Assembly (NCBI RefSeq): GCF_003854275.1
Contig: NZ_QTQP01000007.1
Location: forward strand, 145,139-209,138
Direction: 5' to 3'
Source of the DNA: Burkholderia sp. Bp8963
GTDB lineage: Bacteria > Pseudomonadota > Gammaproteobacteria > Burkholderiales > Burkholderiaceae
Length of the DNA: 64,000 nt
Position 1 is the stretch's first letter. Each line of letters starts with the position of its first letter. Positions 1-10,450 of the stretch are shown one piece after another. The notes below the pieces were generated by a model. It saw nothing but the letters and a program-made list of their open reading frames with translations. It was not told where the DNA came from and searched no databases. Position numbers and translations under genes: made by a program.

Positions 1-560
1 TTCTCGAACTGGTCGGCGAGACCCTGGCCGTAAGCGGTGCGGTCGTCGACGATCGCGATCTTCTTCAGGCCGAGATCCTTCGCGACGAACGAGCCCGCCA
101 CCGAGCCCTGCTGCGTGTCGGACGTCATCATGCGGAAGGTCGTCTTGTAGCCCTGCTGCGTGTATTCCGGCGCGGTCGCCATCGCGATCTGCGGAATGCC
201 CGCGTTCGCGTAGATGCGCGATGCCGGAATCGTCGTGCCCGAGTTGAAGTGGCCGAGCATGCCCTTGATACCGTCGTCGACGAGCTTCTGTGCAACCGTC
301 GTGCCCGTGCGCGGGTCGGCCTGGTCGTCCTGCGTGTCGAGCACGAACTTCACCGGCTTGCCGCCGATCACCGGCTTCGTCGCGTTGAAGTCCTCGATCG
401 CGAGCACGATGCCGTTCTGCATATCCTTGCCGTAATGTGCCTGCGCACCCGTCATCGGCCCTGCGTAGCCGACCTTCACGTCATCCGCATGCGCAGTCCC
501 CGCCAGCGACATGACCGCAACGAACGTCGCGCCTGCCAGCTTTTTCATCGTGTGTTGCAT
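1..560 (-). CDS. Branched-chain amino acid ABC transporter substrate-binding protein (C-terminal part outside window)
   Basis: Only the first 186 or so codons are present, because the gene runs off the left edge. The N-terminus MQHTMKKLAG followed by a hydrophobic stretch and a THADD-like cleavage region is a Sec signal peptide. The mature start VKVGYAGPMTGAQAHYGKD and the later YTQQGYKTTFRMMTSDTQQG are typical of LivJ/LivK-type periplasmic binding proteins. AGGAG lies about 7 nt before the ATG. It sits 85 nt downstream of putA on the same strand and could be co-transcribed. The ligand cannot be read from the sequence; leucine-type amino acids are the family default. It is a third liv-type receptor, separate from the two complete liv operons in the window. 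Confidence 0.9.
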   Translation of the reverse strand, partial: MQHTMKKLAGATFVAVMSLAGTAHADDVKVGYAGPMTGAQAHYGKDMQNGIVLAIEDFNATKPVIGGKPVKFVLDTQDDQADPRTGTTVAQKLVDDGIKGMLGHFNSGTTIPASRIYANAGIPQIAMATAPEYTQQGYKTTFRMMTSDTQQGSVAGSFVAKDLGLKKIAIVDDRTAYGQGLADQFE

Positions 561-645
561 AGCTTCTCCTAGGTACCAGGTATAAGTGGAGCGGCTTCGG
601 GATCGCCTTGCCGCTTCCTTTTCTTGATCCGAACGGCAAGGATGG

Positions 646-3600
646 TCAGCCGATCGTCATCAAATTCGCATTGCCGCCCGCCGCCGCGGTGTTCACGCTG
701 ACCGAGCGCTCGGTGAGCAGACGCTCGAGCGCGTAGTCTTCCGCGTCGCCGCGCTCGAACGCGCCCGCCGACACGCCCTGCACCGATACGATCGGGCCCG
801 GCCGCTGCGCGACTTCCTTCACCAGCATCTGCAGCTCGTCGCTGTCGCCTTCGAACAGCACCGCGTCGAACACCGCATCCGCCTGCTTGCGCACGCCCGC
901 ATGCGCCTTCAGCGCCGCCGGCAGCGCAGCGACGAGCGCCTCGCCTGCCGCGCCGGCAAAGAGCGCGCGGTTGCCGGTTGCGAGCACCGCCGCGAACTGC
1001 GCACGCGCACCACCCGGCGTCGCCGCAACGCACAGCACGGTGCCGCGCGGGCCGAGTGTATACGTGTTCCGCTCGCCCGTCGGGCCCGTGAGCACCGCGG
1101 TCGCGCCGGCCGGCACCTGCGCGAGGTAGCCGTCGCAGCGTGCCGCGAGCGCCGGCTCGCGCTGCTCGATCAGCCAGTCGCGCAGCGTCGTCAGCGCCGC
1201 GGCCGGGCTCTCGCGCTTCTCGCCTTCGGCAGCGTCGTCCGCGACCAGCATGTCCGCGAGCGAACGCGGCAGGCCCGACGGACGCGTCGCGAGCAGACGC
1301 TGCAGGTACAGCGCGCCACCCGCCTTCGGGCCCGTGCCCGACAGCCCTTCGCCGCCGAACGGCTGCACGCCGACCACCGCGCCGATCACGTTGCGGTTCA
1401 CGTAGATGTTGCCGACGTGCGCGCGCTCGATCACGTGCGCGATCGTCTCGTCGATCCGCGTGTGGATGCCGAGCGTCAGGCCATAGCCGGTCGCGCGGAT
1501 CTGCTCGAGCAGCTTGTCCAGCGCGCTGCGGCGATAGCGCACGACGTGCAGCACCGGCCCGAACACCTCGCGCTTCAGCTCGTCGATGCTGCCGATCTCG
1601 ATCAGCGTCGGCGGCACGAACGTGCCGTGCGCGCAGGCGTCCGGCATCGGCAGCTGTGTGACGCCGTGGCCCTTCTCCTTCATCGCGGCGACGTGCGTGT
1701 CGATCGTCTGCTTCGCTTCACCGTCGATCACCGGGCCGACGTCCGTCGACAGGCGATCGGGGTTGCCGAGCGCGAGTTCCTGCATCGCGCCTTTCAGCAT
1801 CGTCAGCGTGCGGTCGGCGACATCGTCCTGCAAACACAGAACGCGCAGCGCCGAACATCGTTGACCGGCGGAATCAAACGACGACTGCATCACGTCCGCG
1901 ACGACCTGCTCGGCGAGCGCCGACGAATCGACGATCATCGCGTTCTGGCCGCCCGTCTCGGCGATCAGCGGAATCGGCTTGCCCTCCGGGTCGAGGCGCG
2001 CCGACAGCGTCTTGTTGATCAGGCGCGCGACTTCGGTCGAGCCGGTGAACATCACCGCGCGGGTGCGCGCATCGGCCACCAGCGCCGCACCGACCGTCTC
2101 GCCGGTGCCCGGCAGCAGTTGCACCGCGCCGGCCGGCACGCCGGCCTCGCGCAGGATGCGCACCGCTTGCGCCGCGATCAGCGGCGTCTGCTCGGCCGGC
2201 TTCGCGAGCACCGTGTTGCCGGCTGCGAGCGCCGCCGCCACCTGGCCCATGAAGATCGCGAGCGGGAAGTTCCACGGGCTGATGCAGACCACCGGCCCCA
2301 GCGGGCGGTGCGTGTCGTTCGAGAATTCGTCGCGGATCTGCGCGGCGTAGTAGCGCAGGAAGTCGACCGCCTCGCGGATTTCCGCAATCGCGTTCGGCAG
2401 CGACTTGCCGGCTTCGCGCACGATCAGGCCCATCAGCGTGTGCATCTGCGCTTCGAGCAGGTCGGCGGCACGCGCGAGGCAGTCGGCGCGCGCGTCCACG
2501 GGCGTCGCCTGCCAGATCGGCGCGGCGGCCACCGCGTGCGCGAGCGCGGCGCTCACGTGCTCGGACGTCGCCTCGCTGACCGTGCCGACGAGGTCGCGCT
2601 GGTCGGCCGGGTTGCGCACGTCGCGGGCCGGCGCATCGGCGAGCGCATTGTCGGCGAGCAGCGGCGCGGCGCGCCACGGGTGATGTCCGCTCGCGAGCAG
2701 CGCGGACGACAGCGATGCGAGGCGATGCTCGTTCGACAGGTCGAGGCCCATCGAGTTGAAGCGCTCGTCACCGTACAGGTTGCGCGGCAGCGGGATCTTC
2801 GCGTGCGGCGCGCCGAGCGGCGTAACCTTCAGCGCTTCCTCGACCGGATCCGCGACCAGTTCCTTGACCGACACCGTCTTGTCCGCGATGCGGTTCACGA
2901 ACGACGTGTTCGCGCCGTTTTCCAGCAGGCGGCGCACGAGGTACGCGAGCAGCGTTTCGTGCGTGCCGACCGGCGCATACACGCGGCACGGACGGTTCAT
3001 CTTGTCGCGGCCGGTCACCTCTTCATAGAGCGGCTCGCCCATCCCGTGCAGGCACTGGAATTCGTACTGGCCCGGGTAGTAGTTCTGGCCGGCGAGGTGA
3101 TAGATCGCGGCGAGCGTATACGCGTTGTGCGTCGCGAACTGCGGATAGACGGCATCGGGTGCCGCGAGCAGCTTCTTCGCGCACGCGAGGTACGACACGT
3201 CCGTGTAGATCTTGCGCGTGTAGACCGGATAGCCTTCGAGGCCGTCGACCTGCGCACGCTTGATCTCGGTATCCCAGTACGCGCCCTTCACGAGGCGGAT
3301 CATCAGGCGATGGCGGCTGCGGCGCGCGAGATCGATCAGGTAGTCGATCACGAACGGGCAGCGCTTCTGGTAGCCCTGCACGACGAAGCCAATGCCGTTC
3401 CAGCCGGCGAGTTCAGGATCGAAGCACAGCGCCTCGAGCAGGTCGAGCGACAGTTCGAGACGGTCGGCTTCCTCGGCGTCGATGTTCAGGCCGATGTCGT
3501 AGCGGCGCGCGAGCAGCGCGAGCGCGCGCACACGCGGCAGCAGCTCGGTCATCGTGCGTTCCTGCTGCGAGCGCGAGTAGCGCGCATGCAGCGCCGACAG

Positions 3601-4578
3601 CTTGATCGAGATGCCGGGGCCTTCGTAGATGCCGCGCCCGCCGGCCGCCTTGCCGATCGCGTGGATCGCCTGCTCGTACGACGCGTAGTAGCGCAGCGCG
3701 TCCTCTTCGGTCGTCGCCGCTTCGCCGAGCATGTCGTACGAGTAGCGGAAGCCGCGCGCTTCGTACTTGCGGCTGTTCGCGAGCGCTTCGGAGATCGTCT
3801 CGCCGGTCACGAACTGCTCGCCCATCAGGCGCATCGCCATGTCGACGCCCTTGCGGATCAGCGGCTCGCCGCCCTTGCCGATCAGGCGCGTGAGCGCCGA
3901 CGACAGCCCCGCTTCGCTGTTGGTCGTGACGAGCTTGCCGGTGATCATCAGCCCCCAGGTCGCCGCGTTGACGAACAGCGACGGCGCGTGGCCGACGTGC
4001 GAGCGCCAGTCGCCCTTGCTGATCTTGTCGCGGATCAGCGCGTCGCGGGTCGCGCGGTCGGGGATGCGCAGCAGCGCTTCCGCGAGACACATCAGCGCGA
4101 CACCTTCCTGGCTCGACAGCGAGAACTCGTGGATCAGCCCTTCGACACCGCCGCCCGAACTCTTCTCGCGCAGCGCCTCGACGAGCTGCGTCGCGAGCGC
4201 CTGCACGTCCGTGGACAGGTTCGCGGGCAGCCGCGCCTGGCCGATCAGGAACGGCACGCATTCCGGCTCGGGGCGGCGGTACGCGGCGGTGATCGCCGCG
4301 CGCAGCACCGACTGCGGCTGCACGTTCTGCGCGAACTCGAGGAACGGATGCGGGGAGTTGTCGTCGTCGCCTTCACCGCCCTGACCGTCGGCGAGCTCGG
4401 TAACGCCGCTGTGGCCGGACAGCTCCGGCGGCAGCTGGCCGTGCTCGATCCGCTCGAGATACGCGAAGATCGCCTGCTTGATCAGCCAGTGGGGAGTCCG
4501 TTCGAGTCGCGCTGCGGCGTCTTTCAGGCGCGAGCGGAGCAGATCGTCGACTTTGACGCCAAGGGTGGTGCTTGCCAT
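646..4578 (-). CDS. putA: Trifunctional PutA: proline dehydrogenase, P5C dehydrogenase and transcriptional repressor
   Basis: The 1310-residue product oxidises proline to glutamate in two FAD/NAD-dependent steps. Residues 1-48 form a ribbon-helix-helix DNA-binding domain (ending near RTPHWLIKQAIF), as in autorepressing enterobacterial PutA. The proline dehydrogenase barrel spans roughly 230-560. The aldehyde dehydrogenase domain spans roughly 640-1120, with catalytic SAGQRCSALR and ETGGQN motifs, and a C-terminal lid follows to 1310. The ATG at 4578 was chosen over an upstream in-frame start at 4662 because MASTTLGVKVDD is the normal start of the RHH domain. Upstream GTTGCA repeats match the known PutA operator, so autoregulation is likely. 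Length is close to E. coli PutA (1320). Confidence 0.96.
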   Translation of the reverse strand: MASTTLGVKVDDLLRSRLKDAAARLERTPHWLIKQAIFAYLERIEHGQLPPELSGHSGVTELADGQGGEGDDDNSPHPFLEFAQNVQPQSVLRAAITAAYRRPEPECVPFLIGQARLPANLSTDVQALATQLVEALREKSSGGGVEGLIHEFSLSSQEGVALMCLAEALLRIPDRATRDALIRDKISKGDWRSHVGHAPSLFVNAATWGLMITGKLVTTNSEAGLSSALTRLIGKGGEPLIRKGVDMAMRLMGEQFVTGETISEALANSRKYEARGFRYSYDMLGEAATTEEDALRYYASYEQAIHAIGKAAGGRGIYEGPGISIKLSALHARYSRSQQERTMTELLPRVRALALLARRYDIGLNIDAEEADRLELSLDLLEALCFDPELAGWNGIGFVVQGYQKRCPFVIDYLIDLARRSRHRLMIRLVKGAYWDTEIKRAQVDGLEGYPVYTRKIYTDVSYLACAKKLLAAPDAVYPQFATHNAYTLAAIYHLAGQNYYPGQYEFQCLHGMGEPLYEEVTGRDKMNRPCRVYAPVGTHETLLAYLVRRLLENGANTSFVNRIADKTVSVKELVADPVEEALKVTPLGAPHAKIPLPRNLYGDERFNSMGLDLSNEHRLASLSSALLASGHHPWRAAPLLADNALADAPARDVRNPADQRDLVGTVSEATSEHVSAALAHAVAAAPIWQATPVDARADCLARAADLLEAQMHTLMGLIVREAGKSLPNAIAEIREAVDFLRYYAAQIRDEFSNDTHRPLGPVVCISPWNFPLAIFMGQVAAALAAGNTVLAKPAEQTPLIAAQAVRILREAGVPAGAVQLLPGTGETVGAALVADARTRAVMFTGSTEVARLINKTLSARLDPEGKPIPLIAETGGQNAMIVDSSALAEQVVADVMQSSFDSAGQRCSALRVLCLQDDVADRTLTMLKGAMQELALGNPDRLSTDVGPVIDGEAKQTIDTHVAAMKEKGHGVTQLPMPDACAHGTFVPPTLIEIGSIDELKREVFGPVLHVVRYRRSALDKLLEQIRATGYGLTLGIHTRIDETIAHVIERAHVGNIYVNRNVIGAVVGVQPFGGEGLSGTGPKAGGALYLQRLLATRPSGLPRSLADMLVADDAAEGEKRESPAAALTTLRDWLIEQREPALAARCDGYLAQVPAGATAVLTGPTGERNTYTLGPRGTVLCVAATPGGARAQFAAVLATGNRALFAGAAGEALVAALPAALKAHAGVRKQADAVFDAVLFEGDSDELQMLVKEVAQRPGPIVSVQGVSAGAFERGDAEDYALERLLTERSVSVNTAAAGGNANLMTIG

Positions 4579-4655
4579 GATGGGTTCGTGCGCCGGCGGG
4601 AGACCGGCGAATAGACGTGAGAGGATGCGCGAAATCCTACGGCACGCAATAAAAA

Positions 4656-4728
4656 GGTGCAACCAGATTTCGAGATGGGTTGCACCCTAGAATTATCCAA
4701 TATAATCAGTGGCTTACAGAGTTGCAAC
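4656..4728 (-). promoter_or_regulatory. putA promoter with PutA operator repeats
   Basis: On the minus strand a -35 TTGCAA (4722-4727) and a -10 TATATT (4699-4704) are separated by exactly 17 bp. GTTGCA, the reported core operator of E. coli PutA, occurs as the palindrome GTTGCAAC (4721-4728, overlapping the -35), as GTTGCA (4679-4684, near +1) and as TGCAAC (4658-4663). A further TGCAAC lies at 4842-4847. The arrangement fits repression of putA by its own RHH domain when proline is absent. Spacing and motifs are seen directly; binding is inferred from family knowledge. Confidence 0.75.
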
Positions 4729-4919
4729 CTAGGGGTTGCCCGCGGTCGGGGGATCGGTATTTTCCCTGATCGGGGCGTACGGACACGTTCGGGCAACCGT
4801 GCGCGTGTCGCGCGCCCGTTCAACGCATGTTGCGCTGACCGTGCAACACGGCGCCGGCAGCGCAAGCGCGCTGCGGCCATGCGTGCGTTGCGACGCGCGC
4901 CACCGTGCGTCAGATGGCG

Positions 4920-7184
4920 TCAGATATCCAGCGGATCGACTTCGACGCTCCACCGCAGCACGCCCTTCAGCGCGCGCAGCTCGCCATGCCAGGCGCGCAG
5001 CGTGTGCTGCAGCGCCGCCCGCGACGCGCTTTCGACGAGCAGTTGCGCGCGATGGACGTTCGCGACCTTCACGATCGTCATCGGCACTGCGTCGTAGACC
5101 GTCACGCGATCCGCGCCGGGCAGCCCCGGCAACGCGGCCGCGGCCTGCTGCAGGAACCCGAGCGCCGCTTCGATCGTGCGCCCTTCCGCGCGCAGCAGCG
5201 CCTGGTAGACGAACGGGGGCAGATGCGCGTCGCGCCGCTCGCCGAGCGTCGTGTTCGCGAAGCCGACGTAATCCTGGCGCGCGAGCGCGTGATACAGCGC
5301 GTGGCGCGGATAGCGCGTCTGCACGAGCACCTCGCCCGGCAGCCCGGCTCGCCCCGCGCGGCCGCTCACCTGCATCAGCTGCGCGAACAGCCGCTCGCTC
5401 GCGCGGAAGTCGTGCGAGAACAGCGCGGTGTCGGCATTGAGCACGCCGACGAGCGACACGCGCTGGAAATCGTGACCTTTTGCAATCATCTGCGTGCCGA
5501 CGAGGATGTCGACCTCGCCCGCGTGCACGTCCGAGAACAGCGCCTGCGCGCTGCCCTTGCGGCGTGTGCTGTCGGCGTCGATCCGCAGCACGCGCGCGCC
5601 CGGCACGGCCTCGGCGAGCGTCTCCTCGATGCGCTGCGTGCCGCGGCCGAGCGGCGCGATATCGACGTTGCCGCATTCGGGACACGAGCGCGGAATCCGC
5701 GATTCCCAGCCGCAGTGATGGCAGCGCAGCGCGTGCTCGGGCTTGTGCAGCACGACGTACGCGCTGCAGCGCGGGCAGCCGGCGACCCAGCCGCACGCAT
5801 CGCATGCGAGCTGCGGCGCGTAACCGCGCCGGTTCAGGAACACGAGGCTCTGCTCGCCGCGCTCGAGCCGCGCCTTCAGCGCCGCGACGAGCGGGCCCGA
5901 CAGCCCGCCCTGCGACGCGCGCCCGCGCCGCCGCTCTTCCTCGAGATCGACCAGCCGCACGGTCGGCAACACCGCATCGGCGATCGCGCGGCGCGACAGC
6001 GTGAGCCGCGTGTAGCGCCCCTGCTCGGCCTGCCACCAGCTTTCGAGCGACGGCGTCGCGGAACCGAGCACGACCGGGATGTCGAGTTGCTTCGCGCGCC
6101 ACACCGCGAGGTCGCGCGCCGAATAGCGCAAGCCTTCCTGTTGCTTGTATGCGGGCTCGTGCTCCTCGTCGACGACGATCAGCGCGAGTGTCGGCAGCGA
6201 CGCGAGCACCGCGAGGCGCGTGCCGAGCACGATCCGCGCGCGGCCCGTATGCGCGGCCAGCCAGTTGCGCGCGCGCTCGCCTTCGGCAAGGCCGCTGTGC
6301 AGCGTGACGATCGCGTCCGCCGCGAGCGTGCCGGCAAAGCGCGCACGAAACGCAGCCTCGAACTGCGGCGTCAGGTTGATTTCGGGGACGAGCACGAGCG
6401 CCTGCGCGTCGGGCCGCGCATCCAGCAGCGCCGCGAGCGCATGCAGATACACCTCGGTCTTGCCGCTGCCCGTCACGCCGTGCAGCAGGAACGGCGCGAA
6501 ACCCTGTGCGGCGCGGATCCCGTCGAGCGCCTCTGCCTGCTGGTCGGTGAGCGGCGGCGGCACGGTTCGTCCACCGCTTGTCGACAGGTTATCCACACAC
6601 TTGGGCACAGGGTTATCCGCCCAGCCGATTTCGTCGACGTCGACCCAGCCTTGCGCGGCCCAGCCGTCGAGCGTCGCCGCGGCCTTCGGATGCAGCGCGC
6701 GCGCGTCGGGCAGGCTCAGCGATCCGGCGTCGGCGAGCGCCTGCGCAAGCCGCCGCAGCGCGGCTGCGCGCTCAGGCAGTGCGCCGGGCAACGCCGCGCG
6801 GCCCGCATCGGTCACGCGGTAACGGATTTCGGGCGCGAGCAGCCGCCCCCAGCGCCCCGCGTCGCGCAACGGCTGCGGCAGCGCCGGCAGCGCGACTTCG
6901 CCGCGGCCACGCTGGTAGTAGTCGGCCGCGAACGACACGAGCGCGAGCCAGTCGGCGGACAGCGGCGGCAGGTCGGCGCAGATCGCGTCGACCGCACGCA
7001 GCCGCGACGGCGGCACGTCGGTGTGAGCCGTCACTTCGCAAACGAGGCCGACCGCATGCCGCTTGCCGAACGGTACCTGCACGAGCGTGCCGGGCCCGGG
7101 CGCCGGCTGCGCGTCGCAACGGTAATCGAACAGGGTCGCGAGCGGGTGATCGAGCGCCACCCGCAGGTAGGTGCCGTCCATCAC
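4920..7184 (-). CDS. priA: Primosomal replication restart helicase PriA
   Basis: This is a 754-residue SF2 helicase that reloads the replisome at stalled forks. The N-terminal fork-binding domain is followed by Walker A GVTGSGKTEVYL near residue 230 and the Walker B/DEEH box VVDEEHEPAYK. The eight-cysteine zinc module runs from CDACGWVAGCPRC to SCPECGN, and the C-terminal helicase motifs include GRAGR. Family length is about 730-750, so it is complete. An unusual low-complexity insert before the helicase core (around PKCVDNLSTSGG) is encoded by DNA holding a perfect DnaA box. The gene lies between putA and hemE on the same strand but is separated from both by more than 300 bp, so it is probably a single transcription unit. 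Confidence 0.95.
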   Translation of the reverse strand: MMDGTYLRVALDHPLATLFDYRCDAQPAPGPGTLVQVPFGKRHAVGLVCEVTAHTDVPPSRLRAVDAICADLPPLSADWLALVSFAADYYQRGRGEVALPALPQPLRDAGRWGRLLAPEIRYRVTDAGRAALPGALPERAAALRRLAQALADAGSLSLPDARALHPKAAATLDGWAAQGWVDVDEIGWADNPVPKCVDNLSTSGGRTVPPPLTDQQAEALDGIRAAQGFAPFLLHGVTGSGKTEVYLHALAALLDARPDAQALVLVPEINLTPQFEAAFRARFAGTLAADAIVTLHSGLAEGERARNWLAAHTGRARIVLGTRLAVLASLPTLALIVVDEEHEPAYKQQEGLRYSARDLAVWRAKQLDIPVVLGSATPSLESWWQAEQGRYTRLTLSRRAIADAVLPTVRLVDLEEERRRGRASQGGLSGPLVAALKARLERGEQSLVFLNRRGYAPQLACDACGWVAGCPRCSAYVVLHKPEHALRCHHCGWESRIPRSCPECGNVDIAPLGRGTQRIEETLAEAVPGARVLRIDADSTRRKGSAQALFSDVHAGEVDILVGTQMIAKGHDFQRVSLVGVLNADTALFSHDFRASERLFAQLMQVSGRAGRAGLPGEVLVQTRYPRHALYHALARQDYVGFANTTLGERRDAHLPPFVYQALLRAEGRTIEAALGFLQQAAAALPGLPGADRVTVYDAVPMTIVKVANVHRAQLLVESASRAALQHTLRAWHGELRALKGVLRWSVEVDPLDI
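6589..6597 (+). other. Perfect DnaA box inside priA
   Basis: TTATCCACA lies within the priA codons for the region near VDNLS. A near match, TTATCCGCC, follows about 20 bp downstream. The consensus is that of bacterial DnaA boxes. Function here is unproven. Confidence 0.5.
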
Positions 7185-7653
7185 GGTGCTCCGGTGGCGA
7201 TGCGACCCGCGCAGTGGGCATATACGCGGACATACCCGCGCGCATGGATATGCGTCCGCATTGCGACAACGAACTTAAAGTGAAACTTCAGATTCGGCGC
7301 TAAGTTTTGGATTCGCATTAAGAATCGCCGTATACCCTGACCAGCCTGTGGATAACTTTGTTGAGAACTCGCCGCCGACTGCGCGGAAAGCACGTTGGGC
7401 CGTGCGTTCCGCTGTCTTTCCCGGTCCGTAATCGGAACCCGCGAAGCCTTATTCCATAAGGCTGCTATTCAAATTCGCGATTCATAGCGAGGCAAATTGA
7501 CCGACATGGGGCTCTACCGCGCTGCAACGTGGAAAATGTGTATAAGTCAAGTCTTGACAAGCTGCGGATCGCCAACCCGGGCGGGGTTGCGCCCTGTTTC
7601 GCGCAGGCCGCGCAACACCGCGTTGCCGCACCGCAGCATGACGGCGCTTGCGC
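7185..7653. other. priA-hemE intergenic region with a DnaA box
   Basis: This 469-bp gap holds the priA promoter region, and its 5' half is AT-rich compared with the coding DNA. One perfect DnaA 9-mer on the minus strand (TGTGGATAA, 7347-7355) is visible. No convincing ORF or RNA gene was found. Short ORFs here have no Shine-Dalgarno or recognisable product. Confidence 0.5.
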
Positions 7654-8748
<1,095 letters not shown>

Positions 8749-8909
8749 GTTGAGTTCGACGATGCGCAAGGCAAAAGCGCATTTTACCGGACCGGCGCGG
8801 CCGTGCAGCGCGCGCGGGACCGATGGCGGCCGCTGGCGACCATATGACGCGCGCGATGGCTCGGCTATGATCGGACGCTCATATCGAACCAGAGAAAGGA
8901 GGAGACCCG

Positions 8910-9737
8910 ATGAAGAAGCTCGCAACGTTCGCCGCCGCCACCGCCGCCCTGCTGGCGCTGACGTGCGCCGCGGCCGCGCACGCGGCGGATGCGGGCAGCG
9001 GCGCACCGGGCAGTCGTGCACCGAACGGCGGCGCCCGCTCGCGGCTCGACGACGTGCTCGCGCGCGGCACGCTGCGCGTCTGCACGACGGGCGACTACAA
9101 GCCGTACTCGTATTACCGCGCGGACGGCAAGTTCGAGGGCATCGACATCGACATGGCGGACGCGCTCGCGAAATCGCTCGGCGTGAAGGCCGACTACGTG
9201 AAGACGAGCTGGCCGACCCTCATCGCCGATTTCGTCGGAAAGTGCGACATCGCGGTCGGCGGCGTATCGACGACGCTCGAGCGCCAGAAGCACGCATTCT
9301 TCACGCAGCCGTACATCACCGACGGCAAGACGCCGATCGCGCGCTGCGCGGACGCCGACAAGTACCAGACCATCGAGCAGATCGACCGGCCCGACACGCG
9401 CGTGATCGTGAATCCGGGCGGCACCAACGAGCGTTTTGCGAAGCAGCATTTCACGCACGCGAACGTGACCGTCTACCCGGACAACGTGACGATCTTCAAG
9501 CAGATCCTCGCGGGCAACGCGGACGTGATGGTGACCGACGCGTCCGAAACGCTGCTGCAGCAAAAGCTGAATCCGGGCCTGTGCTCGGTGCATCCGGACA
9601 AGCCGTTCCAGTTCGGCGAAAAGGCCTACATGGTGCCGCGCGGCGACGTCGTGTTCCAGCAGTACGTCGACCAGTGGCTGCATCTGTCGCTGTCGACCGG
9701 CGAGTTCCAGGCGATCTCGGACAAGTGGCTGAAGTGA
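8910..9737 (+). CDS. pheC: Periplasmic cyclohexadienyl (arogenate/prephenate) dehydratase
   Basis: The 275-residue product has a signal peptide ([19 protein letters not shown], cleavage near AHA-A) and a type 3 solute-binding-protein fold. It is closer to Pseudomonas PheC than to amino acid receptors. Shared blocks are [71 protein letters not shown] and YVDQWLH. PheC makes phenylpyruvate or phenylalanine in the periplasm, bypassing cytoplasmic PheA. A strong AAAGGAGGAG site precedes the ATG. It is monocistronic. Most annotation pipelines would call it an amino acid ABC receptor, but no permease or ATPase gene is adjacent, which favours the enzyme reading. Confidence 0.8.
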   Translation: MKKLATFAAATAALLALTCAAAAHAADAGSGAPGSRAPNGGARSRLDDVLARGTLRVCTTGDYKPYSYYRADGKFEGIDIDMADALAKSLGVKADYVKTSWPTLIADFVGKCDIAVGGVSTTLERQKHAFFTQPYITDGKTPIARCADADKYQTIEQIDRPDTRVIVNPGGTNERFAKQHFTHANVTVYPDNVTIFKQILAGNADVMVTDASETLLQQKLNPGLCSVHPDKPFQFGEKAYMVPRGDVVFQQYVDQWLHLSLSTGEFQAISDKWLK

Positions 9738-9850
9738 TGCGTGCATCGGGCGTCGTGCACCGGGCTGCCGGGGCCTGACGCCGTGCGGTGCAATGCGACG
9801 CACTGCGCGTGCCGCATCATGCGCACCCGACCACGCGCATGCGACGCCGT

Positions 9851-10033
9851 TCAGTCGACGCCGAGCACACGCTGCCCGTCGAGCACCGGGTTGACCGGCA
9901 CGATCCTGTAGCCGGCCTGCTGCATGTATTCGGCGACGCCGTGGCTCGGACGGTAGGGTTTATCCGAAAGGCCGACTACCGCGATGATGCGATCACGTTT
10001 CAAAATCTTTCTGATGATTGAATCGTCTGACAT
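9851..10033 (-). pseudogene. Truncated CoA-binding domain protein
   Basis: This is a 60-codon ORF with a good GAGGA site before ATG 10033. Its product, from MSDDSIIRKILKRDRIIAVVGLSDKP to YRIVPVNPVLDGQRVLGVD, is the N-terminal Rossmann half of the YccU-type CoA-binding family. That family is normally about 140 residues. A TGA follows where the family continues with its conserved second half, and I find no continuation downstream on the minus strand. This points to a decayed or deleted 3' end. A functional 60-residue protein is possible but unlikely. Confidence 0.65.
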
Positions 10034-10197
10034 CGAATCCTCAGTGCAGTGAATTTTTTTGCGTGCAAATGTGGAATCAGCCGAGCCTGACACGCATGAA
10101 AAACGCATCTCGCGCACGGGATGAAAACTCTCGCGGAAATGTTGGTAAAAATGACCTGATCAGGATCCCGAAAAACAGCAAAAAATCCCGGAGAGCC

Positions 10198-10410
10198 TTA
10201 TCTGGCGGGCGTTACAACCTGAAACACTTTGTTACCGCGATGGCCCGTCAATTCGCCCACAATGGCCTTCAACGGTTTCAACACGGATGCGGTCTCGTGT
10301 GCCAAGTGTGAGCGGACGCGAAGCGCTGCGAGCCCGTCGGTCATGTACCGAAGCCCTTTCGAGGGGCATCCTTGTTGGAGTCGTTTTCGGCTCTGCCGAA
10401 CACGTTCCAT
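10198..10410 (-). CDS. Small hypothetical protein (70 aa)
   Basis: Unrecognised ORF. ATG 10410 is preceded by GAGGAG with 7-nt spacing on the minus strand. The product begins MERVRQSRKRLQQGC and ends VFQVVTPAR. It is basic, with a hydrophobic middle (ASVLKPLKAIVGELTG). The segment has lower GC than its neighbours, suggesting acquired DNA. A rho-independent terminator upstream points the other way, so the same DNA may instead specify a plus-strand RNA. Coding status is uncertain. Confidence 0.35.
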   Translation of the reverse strand: MERVRQSRKRLQQGCPSKGLRYMTDGLAALRVRSHLAHETASVLKPLKAIVGELTGHRGNKVFQVVTPAR

Positions 10411-10450
10411 CTTTGGTCTCCTCGCGCTAACCCCGTAGCGTGTGGTTTTT

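Noticed and set aside
901..4614. Plus-strand ORF of 1237 codons opposite putA
   Set aside because: Very Arg/Ala/His-rich, no known motifs, and it is the antisense shadow of a high-GC gene with complete PutA motifs.
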